Shown in pieces: positions 31,644 through 42,244 of a DNA stretch of 64,000 bases. Origin of the DNA: Sordariomycetes sp. S80-01Y (lineage: Eukaryota > Ascomycota > Sordariomycetes); contig JAXQJY010000033.1 in NCBI GenBank assembly GCA_037042185.1, positions 1,054,001 to 1,118,000 of the forward strand, given 5' to 3'. Within the stretch, counting starts at the first letter, position 1. Every line of letters begins with the position of its first letter. Position numbers and translations under genes: made by a program. The notes under the pieces were generated by a model. It made no database searches, had not been told where the DNA came from, and was given only the letters and a program-made list of their open reading frames with translations.

Positions 31644-33693
31644 TCAGAGCTGAGGCGCTGTAGCAATCAGAGCGGACATGACGGCAATTCCACCGATAGC
31701 AGCGTATCCAACTACCTCTGCAGCACGGCGCAGACGCTTGACGGGGCGTCCACACTGGTCAGCGGAGAGGCGGGGTTGGCGATGCGCGTCCAAGATGCCT
31801 TGCATGGAGGTGACGGTGCACGTGTCGGTCTTATCAGCCTGAGTCTTGTTGAGAGCTTCCGCCTCAGCAACCGTGGCGTCGGAAATGTCGGTTGCCTTCC
31901 TCTTGGAAGTAGGAGTCTGGGGCTCGGTAGTCGCCTGGTGCTGTTGGAGCGAGTCGCCGGTGTTCTCAATCTGAGCAGTGGTTGTAGCGGCCTTCTTGCT
32001 CATCTCGAATTGGTATGCGGACGTCTCGTTAAGCTCTGGCATCTCCTTTCCGGCAGAAGGGAAGTCCGTGAACGGCGCCTGAGGTGGCTGGTTGAGAAAG
32101 CCCTCGCCAGATCGAAGAAGTGCATGAGTTACTTGATCAAAACCTTTATCATTTTCAGACTTTTTGGCCAGACCAAGAGTTCTCCTATTCTCTTCCCTGG
32201 CCTTGAAAAAGTCGGTCCTATCGCGAGATGATGAAGGGGCATTCTCGTAGACACAGCCAAAGTCATTGGCCTGGCCACCGTGCCCATCTAAGGATTGGGA
32301 AGCCTCTGCCTTGCGGATAAGACCTGCTGGTATGACAGAAGGCTGGCAGCTGAGATCCATCGGTGCCATGAGAGGCGCCTCATCAGGCCTTTGATGCGAC
32401 GATGCAGCCGTTGGTGGCTCTTGCGGCTGATCCACACTGTCCTGCACAAGGTCGTCATTCTTTGCAACGACGCTCGACGCAGTCGTGCCGACGTCCAGAA
32501 CAGCCGATACTTCGTCATGAACGGGCCAGTCTTCCTCAATTTCCCCGTCTTCGATGTTCTGGTCCCGAGGATTGTCGTCCTCGTCGTCCTCGTCCTCGCC
32601 TTCATCGGAAGATTCGAAGAGATCGTCCGCCAGGAGTTTCTCATCTGGATATTCTAGGCTGTATGAATTCTCGGAGTCACCCGAGCAGTCATTTTCATCG
32701 TCTATATCGGATTCATATGAACAGCCGGACTCATCGTCGAGCTCGCCAAAGCCATCAGCAGGGTCGAGGATATCAACACCATGGTGGGCGTTGGACTTGG
32801 TTTCGAGGTCGGGCGAAAAGGCGACAGAGTGAGAAGTGGCTTTAGGGAGACCTTCAGAGCTCGGTAGAGCGATGTTGGTCTTGGTAGAAGATTCAAAAAG
32901 ACTCCCTTGGCTGAACGAATATTCGTCTTTTGTCAGGTCGACCAGAGCGCTCACATTGGAGCTGGGATTGTCAAAGCTGGAGAAGGGGGGTAGCGCAGGG
33001 CTGGTCAAGTCGACTTTGTTGCCCTGATGGTTGGTGCCACGATACTTCGTACAGATAGCGCGCCTCGCGTACGGAAATTCGGTTATTTCAATGTCGTCTT
33101 TGTCGCTTAGCTCCTCCACATCTGTGTCGTCCGGCACACAGTATGTCACCACTTTGGGGGCAGATATGCTCTTCCATGAGATGGTGGCTTCGACTTCCTG
33201 CGGTACGAATGTATCTGCTCCGCGATCGATAGCCAAGCCGAAGCTGACAACATCGCCGCTGTTGACCACGCGGGTCTCGGTCGGACGTAGGGATAGTCTG
33301 TTGACGGATGTACCGTGAAGGGAGCCCGTATCTCTGATGGTGATAGCCTGGGAACGGTCAGTCGATTGGAAATAGACGAAAAGGCGGGGGACAGCGGAGA
33401 CGAACGTGCTTATCGAGATCGAGTTGAAGCTCAGCGTGGTTCCTGGACATTACCGGGCACTCAAAGAATGCGTTGGTAGGTAGAGCTGAGAGAGAGGGTC
33501 TGCGTCTGCTGCTTCGCCCTATGGAAACAACAGGGTTGTCTTTTGTAAGGAGAAGGCAACGTCGAGGATGAAGGTCATCGGACGGGGTCAAGGATTCAAA
33601 GAGGACGGATACTGTGAAGACTGTATCAGCACGGGAGACCATATATTTGGGCTGGAACGGCGCACCCTCTTGTTCGTCGTTGTTGGGTGCCAT
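31644..33693 (-). CDS. FHA-domain protein with C-terminal membrane anchor
   Basis: Two exons, 33693-33406 and 33347-31644, with a 58-bp GT-AG intron, give 663 residues. ATG 33693 is the first ATG in frame. The FHA fold occupies about residues 45-145: G59-R60 (VSIGRSS), the S83-R84-N85-H86 signature (VMSRNHAEL) and, across the splice, H107-G108-T109-S110-V111-N112. These residues bind phosphothreonine. A long, mostly disordered acidic middle follows, with DDENDCSGDSEN- and SSDEGEDEDDEDD-like stretches. The last 25 residues (VVGYAAIGGIAVMSALIATA) form a hydrophobic segment, suggesting a tail anchor in the ER, nuclear or mitochondrial outer membrane. Tail-anchored FHA proteins occur in STRIPAK-type complexes (SLMAP, Far9/Far10), but no clear coiled coil is seen, so I do not assign it there. 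Confidence 0.9.
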
Positions 33694-35683
33694 GGCGTCG
33701 TGAAGAGAAGTCAATCACGAGTGCTGCGTGATGTTTCTGTAACGACCAAGGCCTTCGTGACGGCGCGAAACTGGTAGCCAGCTGGGCTGGTTCGAGGAGG
33801 CTACAGCGGAGCCAAGTTCTAGATTGCCAGAGACAGACGCACCGAGCACCATGTGATACAAGTAGTGAGGGCAATGATGAGGCTCGACGAGAAGACGGAA
33901 AGTCTAGGAAATAAGATGAGGAGGAAAGAAGGTGAGGAGAAGTTGAAGCAGGCAGCTTCGGAAACCGTGAGGCAAGCGTGCACCTCACTGGAAGTGGTGG
34001 CAGTGGCAGTGGCAGGTGGGTGGCCTGGGACGTAAAGGTGGGGCACAACTGTTAGAGCATCTAGAGGTGACTGCCAAATCAGGCAGAAAGGCAGCGCGAG
34101 GCTTGATAAGAGCCCCTCAGTTGCTTATCAGCCGCGGACCAGGTGTCGTTTGAAGCTTCGAGTGGGAGGGTCGACATGCGCTGGAAAGGCGTCTTCAAAT
34201 TGAGTTACAAGTCGATGCTTTGCCGATGCTGGGACGATGGCAGCTTGATCCAACACTTCCTTTCAAGTCTTTTCGGGGAGAGGCAGACCAAGGTTCAGCT
34301 AACGCTGGCCCAGGACCGTTCCAGATTGCTGTTCCAAATGGAGCAGTGGGATTGGCGAGGCAAGATGCACAATGGTCACGGGGTTGCGAAATGCCATGAT
34401 GCTCTGTCACTCAAGGTTGTCACCCCTCACCGAAACTCCGTCAAGAGAGACACCCGGTTCATATTAAGTCCGTCTGAATCACCACATGCAACGGTGGGAC
34501 TGCACTCACAGTCTTCCTTTCTAGTATTTCCTCGTCTGGAAAGGTGAATTCGAACGCCGAGGGGCTTTCGAGGTCGACCTCGAGGGTCATGGCGAGACGC
34601 GCCGTGACGGCGAACGCGTAAAGTGCGATGACGCTACCATGGCAGGGGTTTAGATGCTCGGCTCCAGCTCTGCTTGACGTGAATCCACAGAGGGGCATCA
34701 GCGGGCCACTCCGAAGTGAGGGGATCGACTTGAGTCAATCTGACCCCGTGGTCCGCCTTGCCCATCGCACAATGATTAACAAGCACCGGAACCATCGTAA
34801 GAAAATGCATGTTATCCTGGATGGGACGGCTGCCTTCAGTCACGCTCTTTGTCCAGCGCAGCGACTCGGAGTCGTTGACGTCGACGATTGGCGGAGATAA
34901 GAGGTCGCACTGAGCGAAACATGTGCGCCCCAAACAGCCAACGGGACACATTCACGGCGCTGTAAACTCCGAGGCTCAAACCATGTTCGAGGACAGAAGC
35001 GCCTCAATAGTCATCATGACCTGATCTCACGGCCATGTTCGCTTCTCTCTTCTCAATCATCGCTTTTTTCCCCAAAGGTTCCCTCATGTAAAGCTCTCGA
35101 TGCTCCATCCAGCTCCGTCAAAGCTCCACCCCATCAACAGTTAGCCCTGGGAACGACGTCACTGCCTGGCGCCACTTCCACATTTGCTTTCCAGCTCTTG
35201 GTTTTATCTCCTACCTCATATAATATTTACAAACTTTTCCTCACATCTTTCCGACTTTCTCTCCCTTTCCTCTCCCTACGCCCCTGGCTTCCGGCTCTGG
35301 CTTCAGAGTGTTTCCCGACGGCCTCACGCTCGACAGTTCCCCGCAGTACGCCAGCCACGTGTTCGACATCCCTAATGGACTCTGGGCTACATTTTACAAG
35401 CAGTCTCTTTACTTCTCCCAAATCCTAGCAGACTGTACATGTGTGCGCCGTGGCCAGGGTACCCGAAAAAGCCCCCTTACAACCGAAAAGCCCCCTTACA
35501 ACCGAGAAGATTATTGTCCCTCTCAAGTAGCGTTTCGTGAAACAGCGATTCATATCCTGTTTCCTGTTGGGCAGCAACTGGACACCGGACCAACCCGATC
35601 AATAAACCGCGCCTTTGAACTTCGAGTCCTGGACTGTACTCTTGAACCTGTACAACTGGCGCTCCGAGCTCATTTAATCAGCC
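33694..35683. promoter_or_regulatory. divergent promoter region between the FHA and IFRD genes
   Basis: Two kilobases separate the divergent start codons. The side near 35200-35400 is CT-rich and probably the promoter and leader of the IFRD gene. A 19-20 bp unit (core GCCCCCTTACAACCGA) is repeated twice at 35463-35501. A short frame on the minus strand near 34591 begins MTLEVDLESPSAFEF and is followed by a GT donor, but no acceptable second exon was found. Confidence 0.4.
35463..35501 (+). repeat. tandem duplication of a 19-20 bp unit in the IFRD leader
   Basis: Two adjacent copies of CCGAAAA(A)GCCCCCTTACAA are visible; they differ by one A, and a third partial start (CCGAGAAG) follows. It is about 190 bp before the IFRD start codon, so probably in the 5' leader. 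Confidence 0.7.
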
Positions 35684-37039
35684 ATGAGCCAAATTCGCGT
35701 CAAGGCCCTCAAGGGCGAAGGCAAGACCACGTCTCGCAAAGCTAAAAAGTCCGGTCGCGCCTCTGGTATCGCCTCTCCCGCAGGTTCCGACATCCTCCAG
35801 CGCGTCTTCCACCAAGATGAACAGAACTACAAATCCGACTTCTCGGCGAGCCCACCCGAGACGCCTGCGGCGAACGATGACATCGATGACCCCTTCACCA
35901 GCGGTCAAGTCACAGATGATGAGGGTGTGTCTGGTTTCGATCCCAAGAAGCTTGTGTTCGAGTTGCAGGACAAGAGGAACAACCAGGGAGAAACCAGAGA
36001 GTTCTTGCTGCGCCACTACGTCAACAAGCTGAAGAGACATTACGATGAGGACCTCAACGATATCGACACGAAGGAGCTTGTTGAGACATTGCTCAGAGGC
36101 GCCAACCGAGGGCCTACAGCCAGTGAGAGGAAGCTCAGTCTTCAGGCTTATATCCTAACCATCTTGACTGCCGATCTCACGAACGCGGAATCTCCTCGCG
36201 CTACGTTGAAGCAGGTGATGGCAGACGACGATGACGACGACTGCCAGATCCAGGCTCTCTACGCACTTACTCTGACCACCGTTTACTTCGGTGCAGGAGA
36301 AGAGGATACTATTGACTATATAGACTTCCTCATCAGTCTAGTCCAAGACAACGGCGAAGGTATCAACGCTCTCGGCAAGGACGTTGTTATGGTTGCCATA
36401 TTTGAATGCCTAGCTTTCTCAGCCACGCATGTTGACCTCTCCCAACAAGCGGACTACGCCATGGACGCCTTCGTCGAAAAGCTTGACAGCACCGACACCG
36501 AAACACAAGCTATTGCCGCCGAGAGCATTGCCTATCTTTTCGAAGCCTCCCGTGCACACGAACATGAAGAAGGCCAACCTTTTGAGCTCCCCTACGACCC
36601 TGCTCGCCTTGCCTCCCGAATCGAGGCTCTCACCAAGGGGGGCGCAAAGTCTAAGTCCCGAAAATCCCGTCGCGACCTACGCGAAAGTTTACAGAGCGTC
36701 GTCACATCTCTCGAACGAGGGGTAGGTCCTTTCTACTCCACAGCGCACGCAAATGATCGAAACGGTGAAATGGGTAAGGTTATGGGTTATCGTTACAAGT
36801 TGCGACGCCAGGATGAGAACTCGGGGTTTTGGTATACTGCCCCTGTTGAGAGCTGGCATCACTATCTTAGGATCATAATGCTGCGCAACGTTTTTGGCGG
36901 CGGTCTAGAAAGACATGTTTCAGAGCAGAACCCGATGATTCAAGAGTGTCTAGAGGGCCTTGATTGGAGCATCGTCGCCAAAACGGACTCCAAAGGACGA
37001 CGTGGTCGGAACGACTTTTTCGACAACGATGACGATTAG
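35684..37039 (+). CDS. IFRD-family protein (interferon-related developmental regulator)
   Basis: An uninterrupted frame of 451 residues. After a basic N-terminus (KALKGEGKTTSRKAKKSGRA) the protein carries an all-helical, ARM/HEAT-like IFRD domain from about residue 85 to 340 (FELQDKRNNQGETREFLLRHYVN, AYILTILTADL, QALYALTLTTVYFGAGEE, ESIAYLFEASR). A separate C-terminal IFRD domain follows, with GYRYKLRRQDENSGFWYTAPVESW-like sequence and the LRNVFGGGLERHV segment. In animals IFRD1/2 act as transcriptional co-regulators and IFRD2 binds inactive ribosomes; the fungal role is poorly known. Acidic patches and a GRRGR basic motif near the end suggest nucleic-acid or ribosome contact. Good codon use and a divergent neighbour suggest a conserved gene. 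Confidence 0.93.
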   Translation: MSQIRVKALKGEGKTTSRKAKKSGRASGIASPAGSDILQRVFHQDEQNYKSDFSASPPETPAANDDIDDPFTSGQVTDDEGVSGFDPKKLVFELQDKRNNQGETREFLLRHYVNKLKRHYDEDLNDIDTKELVETLLRGANRGPTASERKLSLQAYILTILTADLTNAESPRATLKQVMADDDDDDCQIQALYALTLTTVYFGAGEEDTIDYIDFLISLVQDNGEGINALGKDVVMVAIFECLAFSATHVDLSQQADYAMDAFVEKLDSTDTETQAIAAESIAYLFEASRAHEHEEGQPFELPYDPARLASRIEALTKGGAKSKSRKSRRDLRESLQSVVTSLERGVGPFYSTAHANDRNGEMGKVMGYRYKLRRQDENSGFWYTAPVESWHHYLRIIMLRNVFGGGLERHVSEQNPMIQECLEGLDWSIVAKTDSKGRRGRNDFFDNDDD

Positions 37040-39799
37040 AAGTACATGGAACTATCAGCCATCTCTGGGGGGAATACAATGCGACTTTCGATGGGACGAG
37101 ATGCGACCAAATGCGACACCGGCCGGCGTTTAGGTTGGAAAAGGAAAATGGTAGTTTTATTTGGATTTTGCGCTTTTGCTTTTTTCCTTCTCTTCTTTCT
37201 CTTTCTACTTATTGAGCCCTCTACGGGAGAATCCACATTGATTTTGAGGGCCTAAACCTCTGTAAGAAGTCGCACCTCAAACGCACAGACACGAAATTGA
37301 GTCTCGGCGTCCATCTGAGCAACCAAACGTCAACCTATACGCACATGTCGAATATTCTAGATCCCAGGCCGTATTCACACCGAACTCCCTCGCCCCTTCT
37401 GAGAACAAGGTCTACTCAAACGAGTGAGCTTGGGATCTCAGGTTGTTGAGACTGCTATGTTGATGAAGGGTACTCGGATGGTTGCTACTGCATGTAGTGA
37501 TCACCCATGACAGGGCGTTGCGTTTGGCTCTATCCAGTTTGTCTGATTGAGTATATTCATCATGGTCTTGGCTTTGACTAGTATAGTTATAGAAGACTTT
37601 GCTTTACAAGTAGGAGTAGAAGAAGGACTGGAGCCGAACGATAGAAATGCAGTGGCTTGGGCTTCAGGAGAAAGCCCGGTGTCGTCTCCGATTCCTCTCA
37701 GCACCACCAGTAGTGGTCACTAAGGCAATCGAGGCTAGATAGTTACACTGATTGAATGGTAACATCCAGATCGTAAGGTGCTCTTGGAGAGTCATCAAAC
37801 TTGGTCCTTTATTTCTCTAGCTATCCGGTAATGGAGGCCAGTGATAGTCAGAAATGCGCTCGTCCAAGGGCTACAAACAACGGTTGCTCTGTGGGGCCAA
37901 ATAATTTTGGGCATCTGGGTCTTCCATAAATTCTCTAGACCTTTACTTTCTGTCTTCTTCTTCTACCTTATCTTCCCTGTTCCGGGAGTACGTGCGAGGT
38001 GTTCTTGGCCGACCTCGATGAGTTTCGTCACTTGGGGTGGTCAGTCATCACAGTGTTGGCTTCGTCGTTGGAGTATTGAACTTCGGTACCTTTCGCAGAT
38101 ACGGACCTTGCATAGACTCAAGAGACTAGTTCATCAAACGTAAATCTGCAGATATGATGATTTGTTTCAGGCATCAACTTGGGCCGTCCGCTCGACGACA
38201 TGTATCACCTGGCACAATGCGGTGCCACCTGACCGTCCCAATAGGATGATCTCCCCCATTACTGTGCCATGTTTTGAAATTAGGGCGCTCAAATCTTCGT
38301 AGAAGGGCCTTAACATGGCTGCCATGCCCCTACCGAGCTTCGCCGCACTCGTGAAGACCCGCCCAATGTGTACCTTCTTCGCTCGAAGGCAATGTCTCAA
38401 CACTCGTGCGGTGTCAGTCACCACTTATCTTCGTCAGCCAAATCTTAGGCTTTACCAGGCCGCGGAGAGCACCAACACAATTCTTCTGTTGGCGGAGTTC
38501 CTCGCCAGTGGGGGGACCCTGAATCCTACGCATGGGGCTTCACGAAGGCATCAGCGCCTTCGGCAGTACTAATCATTGTTACTCAGCTCCATCCCTTGCT
38601 GCTCGTTATCAGTGGTCAGAAGATATGTGAAGGCGGGACGTCATGCTGAGCTTCCCAGACACATGCTGGCCACATCCCTAGATGCATGATGGCTGCTCAA
38701 GCAATGGAGTTTCAGATCCTCCCACTGCGGCACATGGCCGACATGTTCTACTATGACGAAATGAGTTTCTCAAAGGCTCGAAAGTGCGAGGCGGCTTGAT
38801 ACCTGGGCCGAAGGCAAAGTGCATCTTGAAGTTGGTTTCACTGGTTGGCTTATCGTGCCCATCCTTTCCCTGGGACGTCAAGCGAGCGCGGCGGCTCAAC
38901 TTGAATCCTTTCTTGATACATGGGAATGCAATCTTCGCAAGGACAAGATGTAAATCGGCAAAGACCCTGAGGATCGTCTTTTCGTTCTTCGGCACCGAGG
39001 AACCCCAAGCGCGTGTCTCTCCCGTGGCCAGGGTGTCGGAGCGTCCACGTCGAGACGTGTTGCGACAGCGTGTACACGCCTGTTGTCTCGGCCATGTACC
39101 GTCCATCACGACCAGAACCGTCACGCCTCACATCAGTCTCGATATTATGGAGGGCTCTGCCACTGGGGGGGGCCGCAGGAGTTGCGCAGCCCGGCACTGG
39201 CAGTCCTATGGCGGGTCGATGCCCCATCGAGCGGTGTTAGTCTGCCAAGGCATGTCGAGAAAACGGTACTAAGCCCTGAGGAGCAAGAAAACGGTGGCAT
39301 AAGCCGTTATCTCCATGATTCTCGACTAAGATTACATCACGGGCTGAGTGTCGAAGCAAAACGTGAATCCCCCGCGACAAGGGTGTAGCCTCGACTCCAC
39401 ACCCCCTTTTCAATGGCGCACACCGCCGTCGACGTAACGTGCATCCAAGTACCCTCACTTACACCCCGACAAGTACCTGATGGATCACGGACGGACTGAC
39501 TGTGGAAGCATCAGGCCCATCGCCATGCAGCCGCAGCAGGCCTAACACATACGAATGAGCCACCTGCAAATATAGATGTCAGGGTCTCGGATCCTCACGG
39601 TCACTTTATGGCTCCAACTACGTCAATACCGTGCTTCAGGGTCCTTATATCTCGCCTCCTCCTGATCTCCGATTCTTGGCCATCTGCGATCTTGAATCTT
39701 CAGTGCTGGCCATTTTGCCTACAAGACGTTTACCCTCTCCATCGTCTTTTGGGTAGACTCAGTTACACTTCATAACTACGACACAAACAACACAACACA
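37040..39799. other. 2.8-kb intergenic region before the Zn2Cys6 factor
   Basis: It begins with the IFRD 3' UTR, with a T-rich run at about 37170-37210, and ends with the promoter and leader of the transcription factor gene, where a TTATAT motif at 39655-39660 lies about 145 bp before the ATG. No frame in between shows recognisable coding content. Long leaders are common for fungal regulators. Confidence 0.4.
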
Positions 39800-42244
39800 A
39801 TGTCTACTAAGCACCGCCTCAGGCGCTCATGTGCCTTCTGCCGGGCCCGCAAGATCAAGTGCTCCAATGAGACGATCTGCGAGGCCTGCCGCAGGCAAGG
39901 CGCCGACTGCATCTACGACTTCGAGCCTCCAAGACCCAAAGCTCGTGGAAGCATCGACGCCACCCGTTCAGGCTCAGATTCCATCAGCCTTCGACACAGT
40001 GACCTCTCACCACTGATGGGCAGGCAGCGCTCCAACACTGGAAGTTCAATGCGCGACAGTCCCATTACTGGACAGCTAACAGAGGAGCCCTTTCTTACTG
40101 ATGATGTCGAGAACGTCGCCACCGTTCTCGAGAGGTCCTTCTTCGAGAACTTTGCTGGCAAAGCCTCGACAGGATCATCTCACCGTCGCCAACAACAGCC
40201 TGACGACATGGTCACACAGTACGGCCAAAGCCCGGCCAAGCTCTCGAGTATACTGTCTCTCCTCACACATGACCTTGTCGGTCTGTCATCAAACCAGTTC
40301 GGCTCGTTAGGCTGCCACCATGTGGAGGATGGCAACGCTGCATTCTTCCTCTCCGGCATGGAGAGCGATGAGATTCCCATAATGTTCGACAACGTGCCGG
40401 CTTCAACGACCAACCCAGTGACCGAGTATGGCCAACGCCAACAGACCCAGCTGATTGACGTGTGGTTTTCATCTCACCCCCTGTCGTTCTTGGTTTCCAA
40501 GACTCTTCTACTTAGGGAACTCCGGGACGGTACTCACGATGAGATTTTGCTGGCTATCATGCTTGCCGAAGCCAACTTCACTATCGGAGGCGAAGCTGCC
40601 GTGACTCGAGGCAAAGCTCTCATGCAACATGCCCAGACCCAACTACGGAGCCGGCCACTTCAGACCACACAGAATACTGGCATTGTGACCGACTCCGGAA
40701 CAGTCGTCTACAGTGGCATCTCCACTCGAATTTTCAGCGGCATCTCGACGGTCCAGGCTCTCGTTCTGTTGGGCTGGAATGCCATGACGGCATCTCACTT
40801 CCGCAGGGCTGTGACATACATTCAGCTGGCTGGACGTTTGTCAAGTGAATTGAAGGAGCAGCTTGTCGCGACTGATGGCATGCAGCTGTCAAGCCGGATC
40901 AACGGCATCGATGTTTACGATGTCGAGAAGGAACTCATCGACTACCTTTACTGGACCACCTACTCCCTTACCCTCTGGGTCTACGTCCAAACAGGACGTG
41001 GCTATTTTACTTCAGTATCCCCTGGCGTTCAGACTTCCATCTTCATCCCGTCTACGGAAGAGACCTCGGCCTCGATGCAACTGGACTTGGTCTCGGAGAA
41101 TGTCAATACCCTCCAGAAGCAGAAGCTTGCCATCCGCGAAATGTGGCCTTTGGCTCATGTCACCATTGCCGTCGCCCACGTCTGCGGCTTCCATCCTCAA
41201 CAACAAGCGATGGGTTCCACCAACGCGATGCACAGATGTGCCGACACCAATCGCTTCCTGATGGAGACGACCCAGGAGCTAAACAAAAAGGGCAACAACG
41301 TTGCTTCGACGGCCTTTGTCTTGACCTCCTACCATATCCTCGCCATCCAGCTTCTCTTCCCGACCCTGAACAATCAGGAGGTAGCTCGCCCTGACGCTGT
41401 GGAGCGCCTATTTTACTCAATGGAGGAGGTTCTTCAGGTGTTCGGTGTCATGTCTATCCAGCCAAAGGATCCGTTCAACATGATTCCTTCCTTGCAGTCA
41501 ACCTTACCTTCCATCTTTGGCATGGCGCTTGATACCTGCTCTCGCGCTTTGCGAGCCGTTAGGGGCAAGCCTCAGGCAAGTGGAATCACAACTGAGTTCC
41601 CATCGGCCCAAGTGTACGCTCAGACACTGCAAACGATGTCATCGCGCCTATACCTCATGAGCAAAAGCGACTTCCTCGACCAATCTAGCTCTCTCCGCAC
41701 TACTCGCAAGCAGCTGAAGAGCTCTATGCGCAAATTCGACTCTTCTCGATCGTCTATTTCCGGCCATAGCTCGGGCAGCGAGTCTGCATCTTCAGCCACG
41801 CTGTCTCCGGGCAGCTCTGATGACTTGTCTACCGCCACAACACCTGAGATGGATGCTCAGATCGGGTTGATCTCTCCTAGGGACATGAAGTTGCCCTCAC
41901 CTCCTCCCCATAACGACATCTTCAATACTCCTCCGCCGATGCCCAAGCAGCAGTCGTGGTCTGCAGCGCCTCCCAACGCTAACACTGCGGCTCCTCAGGA
42001 GCTCATGTACAACACGATGGATCCCAATGCGCTTGGCATTCAATCTCGAGATGACCTCAGCCTCAATGGCATGGTCGATCTTCAACATGCTTGGCTTCCT
42101 CAGATGCCCACTCTGACTGAGGCTGATATGCAGTCTATTCAGTCCATGCAGTGGGATTTTGGAGCCCCTCAGCCTGAAATGATGAAGCAAGAGACAACAG
42201 TCGCCCCCGCGGCAGTGTGGTCCAACATGGACATGGTTCTCTAA
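39800..42244 (+). CDS. Zn2Cys6 fungal transcription factor
   Basis: An uninterrupted frame of 814 residues. The binuclear zinc cluster is at the very N-terminus: C11, C14, C21, C27, C30 and C37 (C-x2-C-x6-C-x5-C-x2-C-x6-C) with the basic RARKIK between, as in Gal4-type factors. From about residue 200 to 600 there is a helical regulatory region of the fungal_trans kind (SHPLSFLVSKTLLLRELRDG, VQALVLLGWNAMTASHFRRAVTYIQLAG, YLYWTTYSLTLWVY). The tail is rich in Ser, Pro, Gln and Asn (SSRSSISGHSSGSESASS, PPMPKQQSW) and likely a flexible activation domain. It should bind CGG-containing DNA in the nucleus; the target pathway is not readable. The lack of introns in so long a gene is slightly unusual. 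The start context CACAACACAATGTCT is good. Confidence 0.95.
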   Translation: MSTKHRLRRSCAFCRARKIKCSNETICEACRRQGADCIYDFEPPRPKARGSIDATRSGSDSISLRHSDLSPLMGRQRSNTGSSMRDSPITGQLTEEPFLTDDVENVATVLERSFFENFAGKASTGSSHRRQQQPDDMVTQYGQSPAKLSSILSLLTHDLVGLSSNQFGSLGCHHVEDGNAAFFLSGMESDEIPIMFDNVPASTTNPVTEYGQRQQTQLIDVWFSSHPLSFLVSKTLLLRELRDGTHDEILLAIMLAEANFTIGGEAAVTRGKALMQHAQTQLRSRPLQTTQNTGIVTDSGTVVYSGISTRIFSGISTVQALVLLGWNAMTASHFRRAVTYIQLAGRLSSELKEQLVATDGMQLSSRINGIDVYDVEKELIDYLYWTTYSLTLWVYVQTGRGYFTSVSPGVQTSIFIPSTEETSASMQLDLVSENVNTLQKQKLAIREMWPLAHVTIAVAHVCGFHPQQQAMGSTNAMHRCADTNRFLMETTQELNKKGNNVASTAFVLTSYHILAIQLLFPTLNNQEVARPDAVERLFYSMEEVLQVFGVMSIQPKDPFNMIPSLQSTLPSIFGMALDTCSRALRAVRGKPQASGITTEFPSAQVYAQTLQTMSSRLYLMSKSDFLDQSSSLRTTRKQLKSSMRKFDSSRSSISGHSSGSESASSATLSPGSSDDLSTATTPEMDAQIGLISPRDMKLPSPPPHNDIFNTPPPMPKQQSWSAAPPNANTAAPQELMYNTMDPNALGIQSRDDLSLNGMVDLQHAWLPQMPTLTEADMQSIQSMQWDFGAPQPEMMKQETTVAPAAVWSNMDMVL

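Noticed and set aside
34510-34591. Possible first exon MTLEVDLESPSAFEFTFPD on the minus strand followed by a GT donor
   Set aside because: No acceptor leads to a sensible second exon; the nearest gives a stop after a few residues.
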